Assembly (NCBI RefSeq): GCF_002875945.1 | Contig: NZ_MCZK01000036.1 | Coordinates: 55,036 to 119,035 of the forward strand | Source of the DNA: Vibrio lentus | Lineage (GTDB): Bacteria > Pseudomonadota > Gammaproteobacteria > Enterobacterales > Vibrionaceae | Reading direction: 5' to 3' | Length of the DNA: 64,000 nucleotides | In this document: positions 46,406 through 55,115 of the stretch, in pieces | How positions within the stretch are numbered: position 1 is the first letter of the stretch | Layout: the number at the start of each line of letters is the position of its first letter | Notes under the pieces: model-generated | The model's input: only the letters and a program-made list of their open reading frames with translations | Database searches by the model: none | What the model was told of the DNA's origin: nothing | Translations under genes and position numbers: made by a program

Positions 46406-46717
46406 TTTTTACCTCCGCAATTGATCAAAATTAAAAATAACGGTCGCCGTATTGCAGGCAAACGAGCGCATTATGGTGATATAAATCACATAGTCAATGC
46501 TAGTTTTGTCAGTAAGTCCGCCATTAAGACAGCTTTGTTGAAAATAGATATTTAAAACATGAGGTTACTTTTCATATTTATTTTTTAAAAATAATTAGAA
46601 AACGTTTTCTATGGCGCAGATGATGAGTCAGGATTGAGCTTCACTATGAATGCTAACGATTATGGGTTTGAATGGGTGTCTGTATATTGGATGGACGATG
46701 TTTCTTAAATTGCAGGC
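46406..46717. other. codBA upstream region
   Basis: About 310 bases. Contains the codB promoter, the palindrome at 46597-46610 and, at its right edge, the end of the second qrr. Confidence 0.45.
46597..46610. promoter_or_regulatory. PurR-like palindrome upstream of codBA
   Basis: AGAAAACGTTTTCT, a perfect 14-bp palindrome with the ACGT centre of LacI-family operators. E. coli codBA is repressed by PurR, whose site is similar. Confidence 0.55.
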
Positions 46718-46826
46718 AAAAAAATGGCCAATCGCAATATCCGCAATTGGCCTATATATATCGTGAACAAGAAAGGTTCACTAACAACGTCAGTTGGCTA
46801 GGTGACCCTCGGCTTAAGAAGGGTCA
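46718..46826 (-). ncRNA. qrr: Qrr quorum-regulatory small RNA, second copy
   Basis: About 109 nt. It begins TGACCCTTCTTAAGCCGAGG and carries the same core as the first copy through ACCTAGCCAACTGACGTTG and TTAGTGAAC. The middle differs (GAACCTTTCTTGTTCAC) and the terminator stem GGCCAATTGCG/TTGCGATTGGCC is longer and ends in seven T. Also of Qrr2-5 type. It lies about 7.7 kb from the first copy in opposite orientation, beside codB, with its own sigma-54 promoter and LuxO-type site. The divergence outside the core shows the two are old paralogues, not a recent duplication. Confidence 0.95.
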
Positions 46827-46837
46827 ATATATACAAT

Positions 46838-46852
46838 GCAGATAGCGTGCCA
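46838..46852 (-). promoter_or_regulatory. Sigma-54 promoter of the second qrr gene
   Basis: On the minus strand TTGGCACGCTATCTGCAT, -24 GG (46850-46851) and -12 GC (46838-46839) spaced by 12. Confidence 0.88.
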
Positions 46853-46926
46853 ACTTTTAAATCTACGAATTGGGCTGTTTTACAGCAATTTGGTGCGTAT
46901 TTGAAGTATGTTTTTGCATTATGGAA

Positions 46927-46939
46927 ATGCAATTTGCGA
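46927..46939 (-). promoter_or_regulatory. LuxO-type activator site of the second qrr gene
   Basis: ATGCAATTTGCGA (plus strand) matches TTGCAWWWTGCAA at 10 of 13 positions. It is 76 bases from the -24 element, the same distance as in the first copy. Confidence 0.65.
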
Positions 46940-47084
46940 ATTGTTGATGCTCTGCAACCAATTTTACATTTTATCAGTAAGGGAATTTAAGCATTTCCAA
47001 GTGTTGTCAGTAAGCGATAAAGACAAGAAGCCAGCGTGATACTAAAACCAAGACAGGTACTAAAACTAAGGTAAGCACTAAATC

Positions 47085-47118
47085 AAAAAGCCCACATGAC
47101 ATCAGTCTATGTGGGCTT
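47085..47118 (-). terminator. Intrinsic terminator of the YiaV/YiaW-like operon
   Basis: AAGCCCACATAG / CATGTGGGCTT stem on the minus strand, followed by T-run, 30 bases after the stop codon. Confidence 0.8.
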
Positions 47119-47147
47119 ACGATTAGTTTTAATTTATTGAAGTCGTG

Positions 47148-48371
47148 TTATATCGAATAGAAGAAGTACAGTTGCGACTTCATTCTGATAATGATTCCAC
47201 GGATAACATCTAAGAATGCCATAAAGCTGATTGGCTTCTCGCCGCTCACCCATGCCAGTCCAACTGAGCCTACTGGGATATCATAGCCTTCTGTTTCTTC
47301 GATCTTCAGTCTCACGAAGTGGTGTTTGTTTTGAAGGTTCCGTCCGGTTGTGACGCGAACCTGTTCATCAATACCAAGCAAACTGGCTTGTGCTTCACCT
47401 GTCGCTTCGACAATACCTTCAACGGTCGCAGAGAAAACCTTCCCTGGATAAACCGGTGTTGCAAACTCAGCAGGCTGACCCACTTTTACGTTACGGATCG
47501 CTTGGTGATTGACTCGCATCAGTACGTATTTCTCTTCGGTATACATTTGGATACGAGGCATCATTGAGACTCGTTGTCCCTCACGAAGAATAAAGTTAGT
47601 CACAAAGCCATCTGTTGGGGCGGTGACTTTGGTGCTGTTAAGGTCCCATTGCGCTTGGGCTAAGGTTGCCTTTGCAGAGTCGACTTCAGTTTGCTTTTTA
47701 CTGACGTTCGTTTCTGCTTTGTGAATGTTTAACTTCGCATTCTCGGCATCGACTTCTTTCTTACTCAGTTGAGATTCTAACGTCGTGACATTATGCGTCG
47801 CTAAATCTACCTTTGCCGTTTGTTGGTCTATGTCAGTCTCTGTAATCGTATGTTCAACAACATTGTTTTGTCGTTGGTAGCGAGAGAGTGTCTTCGATTG
47901 AAGGACTAAGTCTGTTTTTGCTGATTCAATTTGTGCGATAGACGCTTTAATGTCTTCAAGCGCAGACTGATGGCTGACCCTTGCGATGCTGACTTCTTGG
48001 CGAGCGGTATCTAAGGCAACATGAGCCGATTCAAGTTGAACGCTCGCTTTGTCTCTCGCGATGACATATTTGGTGTCATCAATCTCGTAGATCAGCTCAC
48101 CTTTCGTCACATCTTGGTTTGGACTGATGTAAACCTTGGTGGTTTTGCCAGTGACCGATGTTGAGTCTGGGCGCAGCTGAATATGCGGAGACTGAACAAC
48201 CGACCCGCCAGACAGATCCATTGGGGTAAAGTTGACCAATCCAACCCAGACGAATAGTAGCCAAGAAGTACCACCTAAGTAAGCAAACGCCTTAGTACCT
48301 TTGTTCCACGGCATGCCCACTAAGCGCAGCAAATAAATAAAGAGTGCCCATACAGCCAAACCTTCTAACAT
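47148..48371 (-). CDS. HlyD-family membrane fusion protein, YiaV-like
   Basis: A 407-residue adaptor. Membrane segments at about 3-17 and 29-49, then a lipoyl-like half (VYISPNQDVTKGELIYEID), a long helical hairpin with heptads (residues about 125-225), the second half (TKVTAPTDGFVTNFILREGQ) and a barrel region. With the small partner encoded just upstream it matches the YiaV/YiaW pair of E. coli, whose substrate is not established. It overlaps that gene by seven bases. Confidence 0.85.
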   Translation of the reverse strand: MLEGLAVWALFIYLLRLVGMPWNKGTKAFAYLGGTSWLLFVWVGLVNFTPMDLSGGSVVQSPHIQLRPDSTSVTGKTTKVYISPNQDVTKGELIYEIDDTKYVIARDKASVQLESAHVALDTARQEVSIARVSHQSALEDIKASIAQIESAKTDLVLQSKTLSRYQRQNNVVEHTITETDIDQQTAKVDLATHNVTTLESQLSKKEVDAENAKLNIHKAETNVSKKQTEVDSAKATLAQAQWDLNSTKVTAPTDGFVTNFILREGQRVSMMPRIQMYTEEKYVLMRVNHQAIRNVKVGQPAEFATPVYPGKVFSATVEGIVEATGEAQASLLGIDEQVRVTTGRNLQNKHHFVRLKIEETEGYDIPVGSVGLAWVSGEKPISFMAFLDVIRGIIIRMKSQLYFFYSI

Positions 48372-48757
48372 GCTGGGTTCTCCTTATTATCAACCGATTG
48401 GGTGCTGTTTACGTTGTCGACAGCATTCGCATTGTCATTACTCGTACTATCTGTGCTGGTGTTGCTTGGCGCACGCCATGTATCCCTAAGGTTGATAATG
48501 GCTTTTTCCATATCAACAAACGACACGATTACTGCGAGTACCCATACCCAGTGCCATATGAAGCCAATCCACGTTAATGCGGTAATTAAACCGAGCTGGT
48601 GATGCTCTTTACTGTGAGCTTTATTGATTGGTAATTCATGCACACGCCAAAAGCCGTAACATGCTGCTGCGATTGTCGCGACCAACACAACGCCAGCCAC
48701 TACATGCAGTGCAGTATCTGCGCCTGTTCCGACAAATGGGACACTAAGTAAACTCAT
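48365..48757 (-). CDS. Small inner-membrane protein, YiaW/DUF3302-like
   Basis: A 130-residue protein with two hydrophobic segments (about 16-36 and 60-80) separated by a histidine-rich loop INKAHSKEHHQLG, and a polar tail rich in N, S and T. The VHELPIN and FIWHWVWVLAVI motifs resemble YiaW (HDIPY, VIWPFLWIWA). Its 3' end overlaps the HlyD-type gene, so they are one unit, probably one transport complex. Confidence 0.75.
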   Translation of the reverse strand: MSLLSVPFVGTGADTALHVVAGVVLVATIAAACYGFWRVHELPINKAHSKEHHQLGLITALTWIGFIWHWVWVLAVIVSFVDMEKAIINLRDTWRAPSNTSTDSTSNDNANAVDNVNSTQSVDNKENPAC

Positions 48758-48891
48758 TGATAAACCCTAGGTTAAATTTGAGCACCGAGTGTGATGGATA
48801 TCAGATTTATAGGTTGAAAATTTACTAATTACTTTAATAATGAGCTTTATATGATTTGATCTGTAATTTGGAATTCGGGGCTTAGTAGCAA

Positions 48892-49899
48892 ATGAACAAT
48901 TGTAACTTCCTAAGAGCATTAGGAATTTTAGGTGTATATCAGTATGCAGCGGCCAATCGTGACTTAGATATGGACTCTTTGGGTATTCCCAAGTCAGTAT
49001 TTGCTAACGCGATGAACCTGATTCCAGTGAATGAAGTGGATCAATGGTATGGCTTACTCGAACAGAAAACCCGCGATCCCGACATTATTTTGAAGCTGGC
49101 AGATAGGGTGGATATTGAAAAGTTAGGGCCACTTGCTAACTGGTTTTTCTCGGGTCACGATCTCGCGTCGGCGATTCGTCGAGTCAATATTGGGTTGCAC
49201 TGTTTACAGTCGGGGGCTTTCTTATATGGCGCGCAAGTTGGGACACTCATTAAATGGTGTTATGACAACCCTGAGTATTCTGAGGCGGGTAAGGTACACG
49301 ACTCGGTGCGTATCGCGATTTTTATGATGAAGATCCTAAGGCGTTATTTAGGGCCTGACTTCAAACCAGCAGCTGTATCCATTGCTGGGTATCGTGAGAA
49401 TACAGAGCTTTACCAAGAGTACTTTGGGTGCAATATCCAATGGGGACAACCACGCACAGAGGTTTGGATTCCAAGCAAATTGAGGCTATCTATTAATCAG
49501 TCTCCGGCGGCAGGTAAAATGAGCTTGGCGATGAATTTCCACGATTTAGACAATTATCTCAACATGCCAGATGCTGGTGATGAACATAAGGTCACCTATG
49601 AGATGATCAATTACAGTCGCCACTTTGGTTTACCAACCCTTCACAAGGTTTCTAGTTTATTAGGGCTTTCTGAGCAACAGTTTCAACGCCGTTTGCATAA
49701 GTTGGGCGTCAACTTTTCCACCATCATGGGTTATGCATTGAGCAATGTCGCAGTGGAATTGTTGAGCTATAAACTCCCGGTCGAAGAGGTCGCGAAACGT
49801 TTAGGCTACACCAATGTGGCAAGCTTTAATCGAATGTTTAAAAAGCACCGTGGCTTAACGCCTAAGCAATATGTTGAGCGATTTTGGACGGATCTATAA
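48892..49899 (+). CDS. AraC-family transcriptional regulator
   Basis: A 335-residue regulator with an N-terminal Arabinose_bd-like domain and a C-terminal AraC DNA-binding domain: two helix-turn-helices, the first in LHKVSSLLGLSEQQFQRRL, the second in VEEVAKRLGYTNVASFNRMF, followed by GLTPKQYV. It diverges from the yiaW/yiaV-like operon, so it may control that transporter. ATG with no strong ribosome binding site. Confidence 0.92.
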   Translation: MNNCNFLRALGILGVYQYAAANRDLDMDSLGIPKSVFANAMNLIPVNEVDQWYGLLEQKTRDPDIILKLADRVDIEKLGPLANWFFSGHDLASAIRRVNIGLHCLQSGAFLYGAQVGTLIKWCYDNPEYSEAGKVHDSVRIAIFMMKILRRYLGPDFKPAAVSIAGYRENTELYQEYFGCNIQWGQPRTEVWIPSKLRLSINQSPAAGKMSLAMNFHDLDNYLNMPDAGDEHKVTYEMINYSRHFGLPTLHKVSSLLGLSEQQFQRRLHKLGVNFSTIMGYALSNVAVELLSYKLPVEEVAKRLGYTNVASFNRMFKKHRGLTPKQYVERFWTDL

Positions 49900-49911
49900 G
49901 TTTGCTTTCTT

Positions 49912-50814
49912 TTAAGCCAAGCTTCGTTTCTGCAATAAGCCTGATAAGTAAACCGCAGTCCAAGTACTCAGTATGAAAGGTGCTGTTAGTGGAAGTAGTG
50001 CCAAGGTGTGAAAGCCCAAAGTGACCAAGCAGCTTAGTAACATAGATAGGACAATGAGCGGCCAAGGGATACGTTGATAAAGCACAAGCGCTAAGGTCGC
50101 AAGCACTGCATTGTAGCCATAAAGGCCTTGTTGGATCAGTTCGTCGGACACTCCGATTAAATAGCTGAAAGCTGTGCTGATGGCCACCGCAAGCACGACC
50201 CATAGCGCGTGCTTGATATTGTTGAACGCAATCGCGGCCAAGATAACCAACCCTGATACCTCATTGTTGATGAAGCTGACTTGGCTAATGCCTTTTAATA
50301 ACGTTATCGCCATACTTGGTAGGTTCAACCAATCGTTGAATGCCAAAAGCGCCGTCGACTGTGACGTAGTGTTTGAGGGTGTGAAAAAAGGGAGGTTCAG
50401 GCCTGATTGAATCATGTAGATAGACCAAGAGGTGACAATAAAGGCACTTGTGTAACCGCGATACTTTTTAAAGCTAAACACGACCTTGGCGATAGGTACG
50501 GTAATCAGCGAACCGAGAGCGACCACTAAAATAAGCCACGCATTCACATCAAAGAAATTCCCGATAAACAAAGCAATCAGCGCGCCATTTAACCCATACA
50601 TGCCATTATCAATATCTTGAGACGGCTTATTGGTATACAGGGCAAAACCGTAACTGCAACTCGCACCGAATAAGGTAAGAAAAGCCAGTGGCAGTGACTC
50701 AATTGAAATGGCGAGCAATAGCAGAAGGGAAGTCACGACAGATGACGTGAAATAGACTTGCCCAATACCATTGAGCAAGCCTTGAAGTGGGAGATTGTCC
50801 TTATTCTTCTGCAT
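49912..50814 (-). CDS. Urea transporter (UT family)
   Basis: A 300-residue channel-like protein with ten hydrophobic segments. UT hallmarks occur twice, once per half: LNGIGQVYF ... GMYGLNGALIALFIG, and KGISQVSF ... GLYGYNAVLATLALV. Members form trimers through which urea diffuses. No urease gene is in the window, so urea may be handled elsewhere. It converges on the AraC-type gene with a 12-base gap. Confidence 0.85.
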   Translation of the reverse strand: MQKNKDNLPLQGLLNGIGQVYFTSSVVTSLLLLLAISIESLPLAFLTLFGASCSYGFALYTNKPSQDIDNGMYGLNGALIALFIGNFFDVNAWLILVVALGSLITVPIAKVVFSFKKYRGYTSAFIVTSWSIYMIQSGLNLPFFTPSNTTSQSTALLAFNDWLNLPSMAITLLKGISQVSFINNEVSGLVILAAIAFNNIKHALWVVLAVAISTAFSYLIGVSDELIQQGLYGYNAVLATLALVLYQRIPWPLIVLSMLLSCLVTLGFHTLALLPLTAPFILSTWTAVYLSGLLQKRSLA

Positions 50815-50884
50815 GTTTTGACTATGTTAAATTTTTGATAAGTCAGATTGTATACAATTTTATCGCGTTGACCATTATAGAATA

Positions 50885-51544
50885 CTAATTCTGATACCAA
50901 CGTTCACCATAGGCTGCTTGGTAATCCGGCTTATCGACAAGGCCTTCTTGTTCAGGAACCGTCTCTAATGGTCCAACAACGATGCGATAAGGTAATACGC
51001 CTGCCCAAACGGGGGTATCCATATCGGCTTTATCATCATTCACACCATGTTTCCCTATTTTCACAGACGCTTCGGTTAACGGTATCGCTAATAGCTCAGT
51101 CGCGGTCAGCTCCTTCTCGTTACTGAGCCTGACTTCATCGGTTCTCCCCGGTGCTATTTGCTCAATGAAGATGTTCAATAAGCGATCTTTTTCTTGGTTA
51201 TCATCAATCACAGAGAAAGACCCGAACACCACCGCTGAACGGTAATGAGCACTGTGATGAAAAGCAGAACGTGCTAACACCCAGCCATCAAACAAAGTAA
51301 ATGTTAGGCAGGTAGGGTTGCCCTTTTTCAAGCCTTTCAGAAGACGACTGTTTTTAGCGCCATGGATATAGACCATGTCATCCACTCGCCATGCGAGCAT
51401 TGGGATAACCATCGGCCCTTGCTCACCTTCTAGTGCAATGTGCGCGATTAAGCTTTCATCAATGATTTGATGCAGTTTTTCTGGTTCAAATTCGGCCTTG
51501 TGAGCCCCTTTCTTAATCGTGGTTCTTTTCGTGTTAGATAACAT
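50885..51544 (-). CDS. Pyridoxamine 5'-phosphate oxidase-like flavoprotein
   Basis: A 219-residue split-barrel flavoprotein. MVIPMLAWRVDDMVYIHGAKNS and CLTFTLFDGWVLARSAFHHS belong to the FMN-binding PPOX-like family (often close to 5-nitroimidazole reductase-like proteins). It diverges from a MocR regulator with a shared 90-base region. Such pairs commonly handle vitamin B6 or related amines. Confidence 0.85.
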   Translation of the reverse strand: MLSNTKRTTIKKGAHKAEFEPEKLHQIIDESLIAHIALEGEQGPMVIPMLAWRVDDMVYIHGAKNSRLLKGLKKGNPTCLTFTLFDGWVLARSAFHHSAHYRSAVVFGSFSVIDDNQEKDRLLNIFIEQIAPGRTDEVRLSNEKELTATELLAIPLTEASVKIGKHGVNDDKADMDTPVWAGVLPYRIVVGPLETVPEQEGLVDKPDYQAAYGERWYQN

Positions 51545-51591
51545 AATCGCTCCTTAATCATTGCCTTTTGAACAATGTAGCGATTAACTGG

Positions 51592-51604
51592 TCTATTAAA
51601 TAGA
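51592..51604. promoter_or_regulatory. Candidate operator between the PPOX and MocR genes
   Basis: TCTATTAAATAGA, an odd-centred palindrome of 6-base arms, extended by TGG/CCA flanks (TGG TCTATT A AATAGA GCCA). It is in the only intergenic gap between the divergent genes. Confidence 0.5.
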
Positions 51605-51634
51605 GCCACTTTTAAACACTATTTGGATCCAGTT

Positions 51635-53095
51635 ATGCAGCCTATTGATGTCGGTGACCTACAGCTAGACGATCAACACGACACACGTCAAACCGCCTTG
51701 TTTCATGCGATCAGAGAAAAGATTGTCCAAGATTTATGGAGCAAAGGCAGTAAGTTACCTTCAACGCGCAAGTTGGCTGTGGAATTGTCAGTAAGCCGAA
51801 ATACGGTGATTTACGCGTATGAACAACTAGTCACCGAAGGCTATATCGAGAGCAAGCAAGGTTCAGGCTTTTATGTGTCGGTTGAACAGCCTGAACACTT
51901 CTTGAGTTTATCTCAATCGAGCAGTATTCAGAGTTCACATGATGTGAGTGCAGAGGTTGATACATCAATTAGTGCGCGAGTGACACCCAATGATATCAAC
52001 CGAAGTTTTGCTCCGGGCGTCCCTGATCTGGATGCATTCCCTTTTGCTAAGTGGCAGAGACTGCTGCAGCGACACGGAACGCGTCAGAACATCGCAGGTA
52101 ATCAAGACGTTCAAGGCAGCTTTGCCTTAAGAGAAGCACTAAGCGGTTACCTCGCGAGCAGCCGTTCAGTTCGGTGTCATGCAGACAGAATCATCATCAC
52201 GGCAGGCGCACAGCAAGCAATCTCAATTGGCTTAATGGCAACGTTGGCGATGGGCGACCAAATTCTGATGGAGGAGCCTGGTTATCGACAGGTCCATAAA
52301 ATTGTCGATATGCTAAAGCTCGATCTTGATGGTGTCAGTGTGCGTGAAAAAGTGGGTCTCGACATTGATAAGATTTTAGCCAGTGATGCTAAGGCTTTGT
52401 ATGTGACCCCAAGCAATCAATACCCAATGGGGACAACACTTAATACCGAGCAGCGCCTGAGACTGATTGATTGGGCCAACAAAAATCAGTCTTGGATCAT
52501 TGAGGATGACTACGACAGTGAATTTCAATTTGCTCATCGTCCTTATACAAGCATGCAAGGATTGGCGGGTAAGCTAGGTTTTGACGACCGAATTATCTAT
52601 GTCGGCTCATTGAGTAAAGTCATGTTCAACGGATTGCGCTTGGGATACTTGGTCGTGCCTGAACATTTGGTAGCGAGGTGTCTCGAGATTAAAGACGCGC
52701 TTACCGGAGACACGGCTGTACATACACAAGAAGCGCTCGCTGATTTCGTCCATGAAGGTGACTTGCTACGACATATCAGAAAGATGCGTCGTTCATATAA
52801 GCTCAAATATGAAGCGATGATTGACGCTATTGAAAGCGAGTTTAACGGAGATCTTGAAGTGATCAGCCAAGCCGCAGGATTACATGTAACGGTGAAGTGG
52901 TATCAAGGGATATCTGAACATGAGTGGAGCCGACGGGCTGAGCTGGAAAATATCGTAATCAGACCTTTTGATTTCTACGAATATGGATCAACCAATGTTC
53001 GTGATTGGAATGGCGTGATACTCGGATTTGGTAATATCCGATTGGCCGAGATAAAGCCGAAGATCAAACAGATCGCTCGGCTTTTTTATCAATAG
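51635..53095 (+). CDS. MocR/GabR-type regulator (GntR helix plus aminotransferase)
   Basis: About 486 residues. GntR winged helix at residues about 15-85 (LPSTRKLAVELSVSRNTVIY), then a fold-type I aminotransferase-like domain with TAGAQQAISIG, TPSNQYPMGT, the DDYDSEFQF segment and the PLP lysine in YVGSLSKVMF. MocR proteins bind PLP and regulate transport or B6-linked genes. Start at the ATG at 51635 (a TTG four codons upstream is less likely). Divergent to the PPOX-like gene, its probable target. Confidence 0.92.
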   Translation: MQPIDVGDLQLDDQHDTRQTALFHAIREKIVQDLWSKGSKLPSTRKLAVELSVSRNTVIYAYEQLVTEGYIESKQGSGFYVSVEQPEHFLSLSQSSSIQSSHDVSAEVDTSISARVTPNDINRSFAPGVPDLDAFPFAKWQRLLQRHGTRQNIAGNQDVQGSFALREALSGYLASSRSVRCHADRIIITAGAQQAISIGLMATLAMGDQILMEEPGYRQVHKIVDMLKLDLDGVSVREKVGLDIDKILASDAKALYVTPSNQYPMGTTLNTEQRLRLIDWANKNQSWIIEDDYDSEFQFAHRPYTSMQGLAGKLGFDDRIIYVGSLSKVMFNGLRLGYLVVPEHLVARCLEIKDALTGDTAVHTQEALADFVHEGDLLRHIRKMRRSYKLKYEAMIDAIESEFNGDLEVISQAAGLHVTVKWYQGISEHEWSRRAELENIVIRPFDFYEYGSTNVRDWNGVILGFGNIRLAEIKPKIKQIARLFYQ

Positions 53096-53128
53096 CTGCA
53101 GTGATGCTATTTATAATTTATCGACAAG

Positions 53129-54394
53129 CTACAACTTGTCGATAGAAACGGTGGGTTTACCTAACCATTTACGCCAAGGGAGTGACAATGTCACAAAAAC
53201 AGTCACAGCATAAAGCATCGACCAACTTAGGCAGATAAACACTAGCGTACAGATGACCAATGAGATCATGGCTGTGTATCTGGATGCGCCAGTCAGTAAT
53301 CGGCAGGCTGCTAACATTGCAAGCAGATAAACCAAAACAAAAATACCATTGGCGAGTTTAAGGAAGAACTCGAGATCCAAATCCGACAGTTCACCAATCA
53401 CACACGAGATAAGCGCGATAAAGCCAATAGCTAAGGTTGGATAAAGTGGTACGCCACGGTTATTAAGCTGCGCCATTTTACTGGTAGGAGTGTGCTGGCG
53501 AGCTTGAGCCCAGATCATACGAGACAGGCTTTGGGTATAAAGGTTTAGGCTAGCAAAACAAGCAAAGAAGCCAAGTACACTGATGACGGTTTTGAAGCCA
53601 TTACCAAACAGTTGTTCTGTCACCCACGGAATAGAGGCAGCATCAAATTCTGGTGAGCCATAAGCGCCTAGCTTGATAATAACCACCGAACAAGCCCAGT
53701 ACACTAAGCCCGCGACGAAACACCCTGCAATGATGGCGATTGGGAAGTCACGCTGTGGATTCTTAAATTCTTCTCCCATGTGAGCAAAGGCTTCTATCCC
53801 GACAAAGCACCAAAACATGACCGCGAGTGCCGCGCCAATAGACCACATTGAATCGGATGAAATAGCTGGAATCGCGACATCTGCTACCGTGATGTCTGCC
53901 TTCCAAACAAAAGCGCTGACTAAGGCAAAGATCGACAAGGCAATCACGGTTTGTAAGCGACCAGAAGACTTACTGCCCATCAAATTAACGGCAATAAGCA
54001 GAGCGACGGTAAAGGATTGAGCACCCAGTGGTGTGTCGAGTGGTGCGGGTAACAGTTGTTGAGCAAAGCCGCCTGCCAATGCAATCGCAGCGGGAATGCC
54101 GACAGGAATAACACTAACAAACAACCAAGCAACGCTCGTTTCTAATCGCTCGCTGAACGCTTGGCGCACAAAATAGGCAGTGCCGCCTGCATTGGGATAG
54201 CGTTTCCCTAATGCTGCAAAGGTTAGGGCGATCGGGCAAATAGCGATAAACAGGATTAACCACGCGAGTAATGACAACTGCCCTGCGATGCCAGCAGCGA
54301 TAGCGGGAATCATAAAGAGCCCAGTACCAAGCAAGGTCGTAGAGAGTTGTCCAATTCCGGACATTAGCGTGATTTCTTGTTTGAGTTGTGACAT
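53129..54394 (-). CDS. yjeH: APC-family amino acid permease, YjeH type
   Basis: A 421-residue membrane protein with about twelve helices. The opening GIGQLSTTLLGTGLFMIPAI and YPNAGGTAYFVRQAF are those of YjeH, described in E. coli as an exporter of methionine and branched-chain amino acids. It diverges from the Lrp-type gene across a 260-base region containing a hexamer repeat, which fits control by Lrp. Confidence 0.87.
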   Translation of the reverse strand: MSQLKQEITLMSGIGQLSTTLLGTGLFMIPAIAAGIAGQLSLLAWLILFIAICPIALTFAALGKRYPNAGGTAYFVRQAFSERLETSVAWLFVSVIPVGIPAAIALAGGFAQQLLPAPLDTPLGAQSFTVALLIAVNLMGSKSSGRLQTVIALSIFALVSAFVWKADITVADVAIPAISSDSMWSIGAALAVMFWCFVGIEAFAHMGEEFKNPQRDFPIAIIAGCFVAGLVYWACSVVIIKLGAYGSPEFDAASIPWVTEQLFGNGFKTVISVLGFFACFASLNLYTQSLSRMIWAQARQHTPTSKMAQLNNRGVPLYPTLAIGFIALISCVIGELSDLDLEFFLKLANGIFVLVYLLAMLAACRLLTGASRYTAMISLVICTLVFICLSWSMLYAVTVFVTLSLPWRKWLGKPTVSIDKL

Positions 54395-54444
54395 TCGCTC
54401 TCCTAGCTATTGGCTGTGCTGTCGGTTTTATCGTGCCGTCTTGT

Positions 54445-54468
54445 GAGACTGAGACTGAGACTGAGACT
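54445..54468. repeat. Tandem hexamer repeat, GAGACT x 4
   Basis: Four perfect units about 50 bases upstream of the YjeH-type start, followed by GA. Can be read as CTGAGA. Confidence 0.9.
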
Positions 54469-54653
54469 GAAAGCATACATTGTCGACATCAATAATACAG
54501 CTAGCGAAACGTCTTAAGCGGCCGTCAATTTAACGGTATTAATCTGATAAAACGTGAAAGTGTCGGCTGTTATAAACGTCGACTGTTATAAGCAGGGAAG
54601 TTGTGTCAAATTAGGCACTATAAATAGAACAATAAGTGGAAAGAATCAGAAGC

Positions 54654-55115
54654 ATGGATAAATTTGATCGCCAGATTTTGGATATTCTCAAAACCAATGC
54701 ACGTTGCTCAGTGAGCGATATCGCCCGAGATGTCAGCCTTTCGCGCTCGGCGGTGAATGCCAGGATCAAGAAACTGGAAAGCGACAAAGTGATTACGGGT
54801 TATTGCGCTCAAGTGACAGAGCCCAATCAAACGAAGAATGTGTGCGCTTACATCTTGTTGAAGTTCGATATGTCGAGCAGCGACCATAGCTGTGAGTCTT
54901 ATGCGCAACGAATCCAGAGCATTGATGGTGTGCAATGGTGCCACTCTATCAGCGGTGAGACAGATATGATGCTGTACGTTGAAGTGGAAAGCATGGAGCA
55001 TTTAAACCAAGTTCGCGATCAACTGCAAAGCTATCCAGATCTGCGCCACCTAGTGACTCATACTGTGTTGACTGAGTTTTTTAATAAACTGAATCCGACG
55101 GTATATTCATGTTAG
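54654..55115 (+). CDS. Lrp/AsnC-family transcriptional regulator
   Basis: About 153 residues: N-terminal helix-turn-helix (LKTNARCSVSDIARDVSLSR, then AVNARIKKLE) and a C-terminal RAM effector domain (CHSISGETDMMLYVEVES). The ATG at 54654 fits the family start MDKFDRQIL. Its stop codon overlaps the LysR start, and it diverges from the YjeH-type permease. Amino acid sensing is expected. Confidence 0.93.
   Translation: MDKFDRQILDILKTNARCSVSDIARDVSLSRSAVNARIKKLESDKVITGYCAQVTEPNQTKNVCAYILLKFDMSSSDHSCESYAQRIQSIDGVQWCHSISGETDMMLYVEVESMEHLNQVRDQLQSYPDLRHLVTHTVLTEFFNKLNPTVYSC

Larger units (their letters stand above)
46827..47084. other. Second qrr promoter and upstream region
   Basis: With the yiaV-like terminator this makes about 320 bases without a protein gene. 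A 62-codon frame on the plus strand at 46802-46990 runs antisense to the qrr and is not called. Confidence 0.5.

Noticed and set aside
46802..46990. 62-codon plus-strand frame
   Set aside because: It runs antisense through the second qrr and its promoter.
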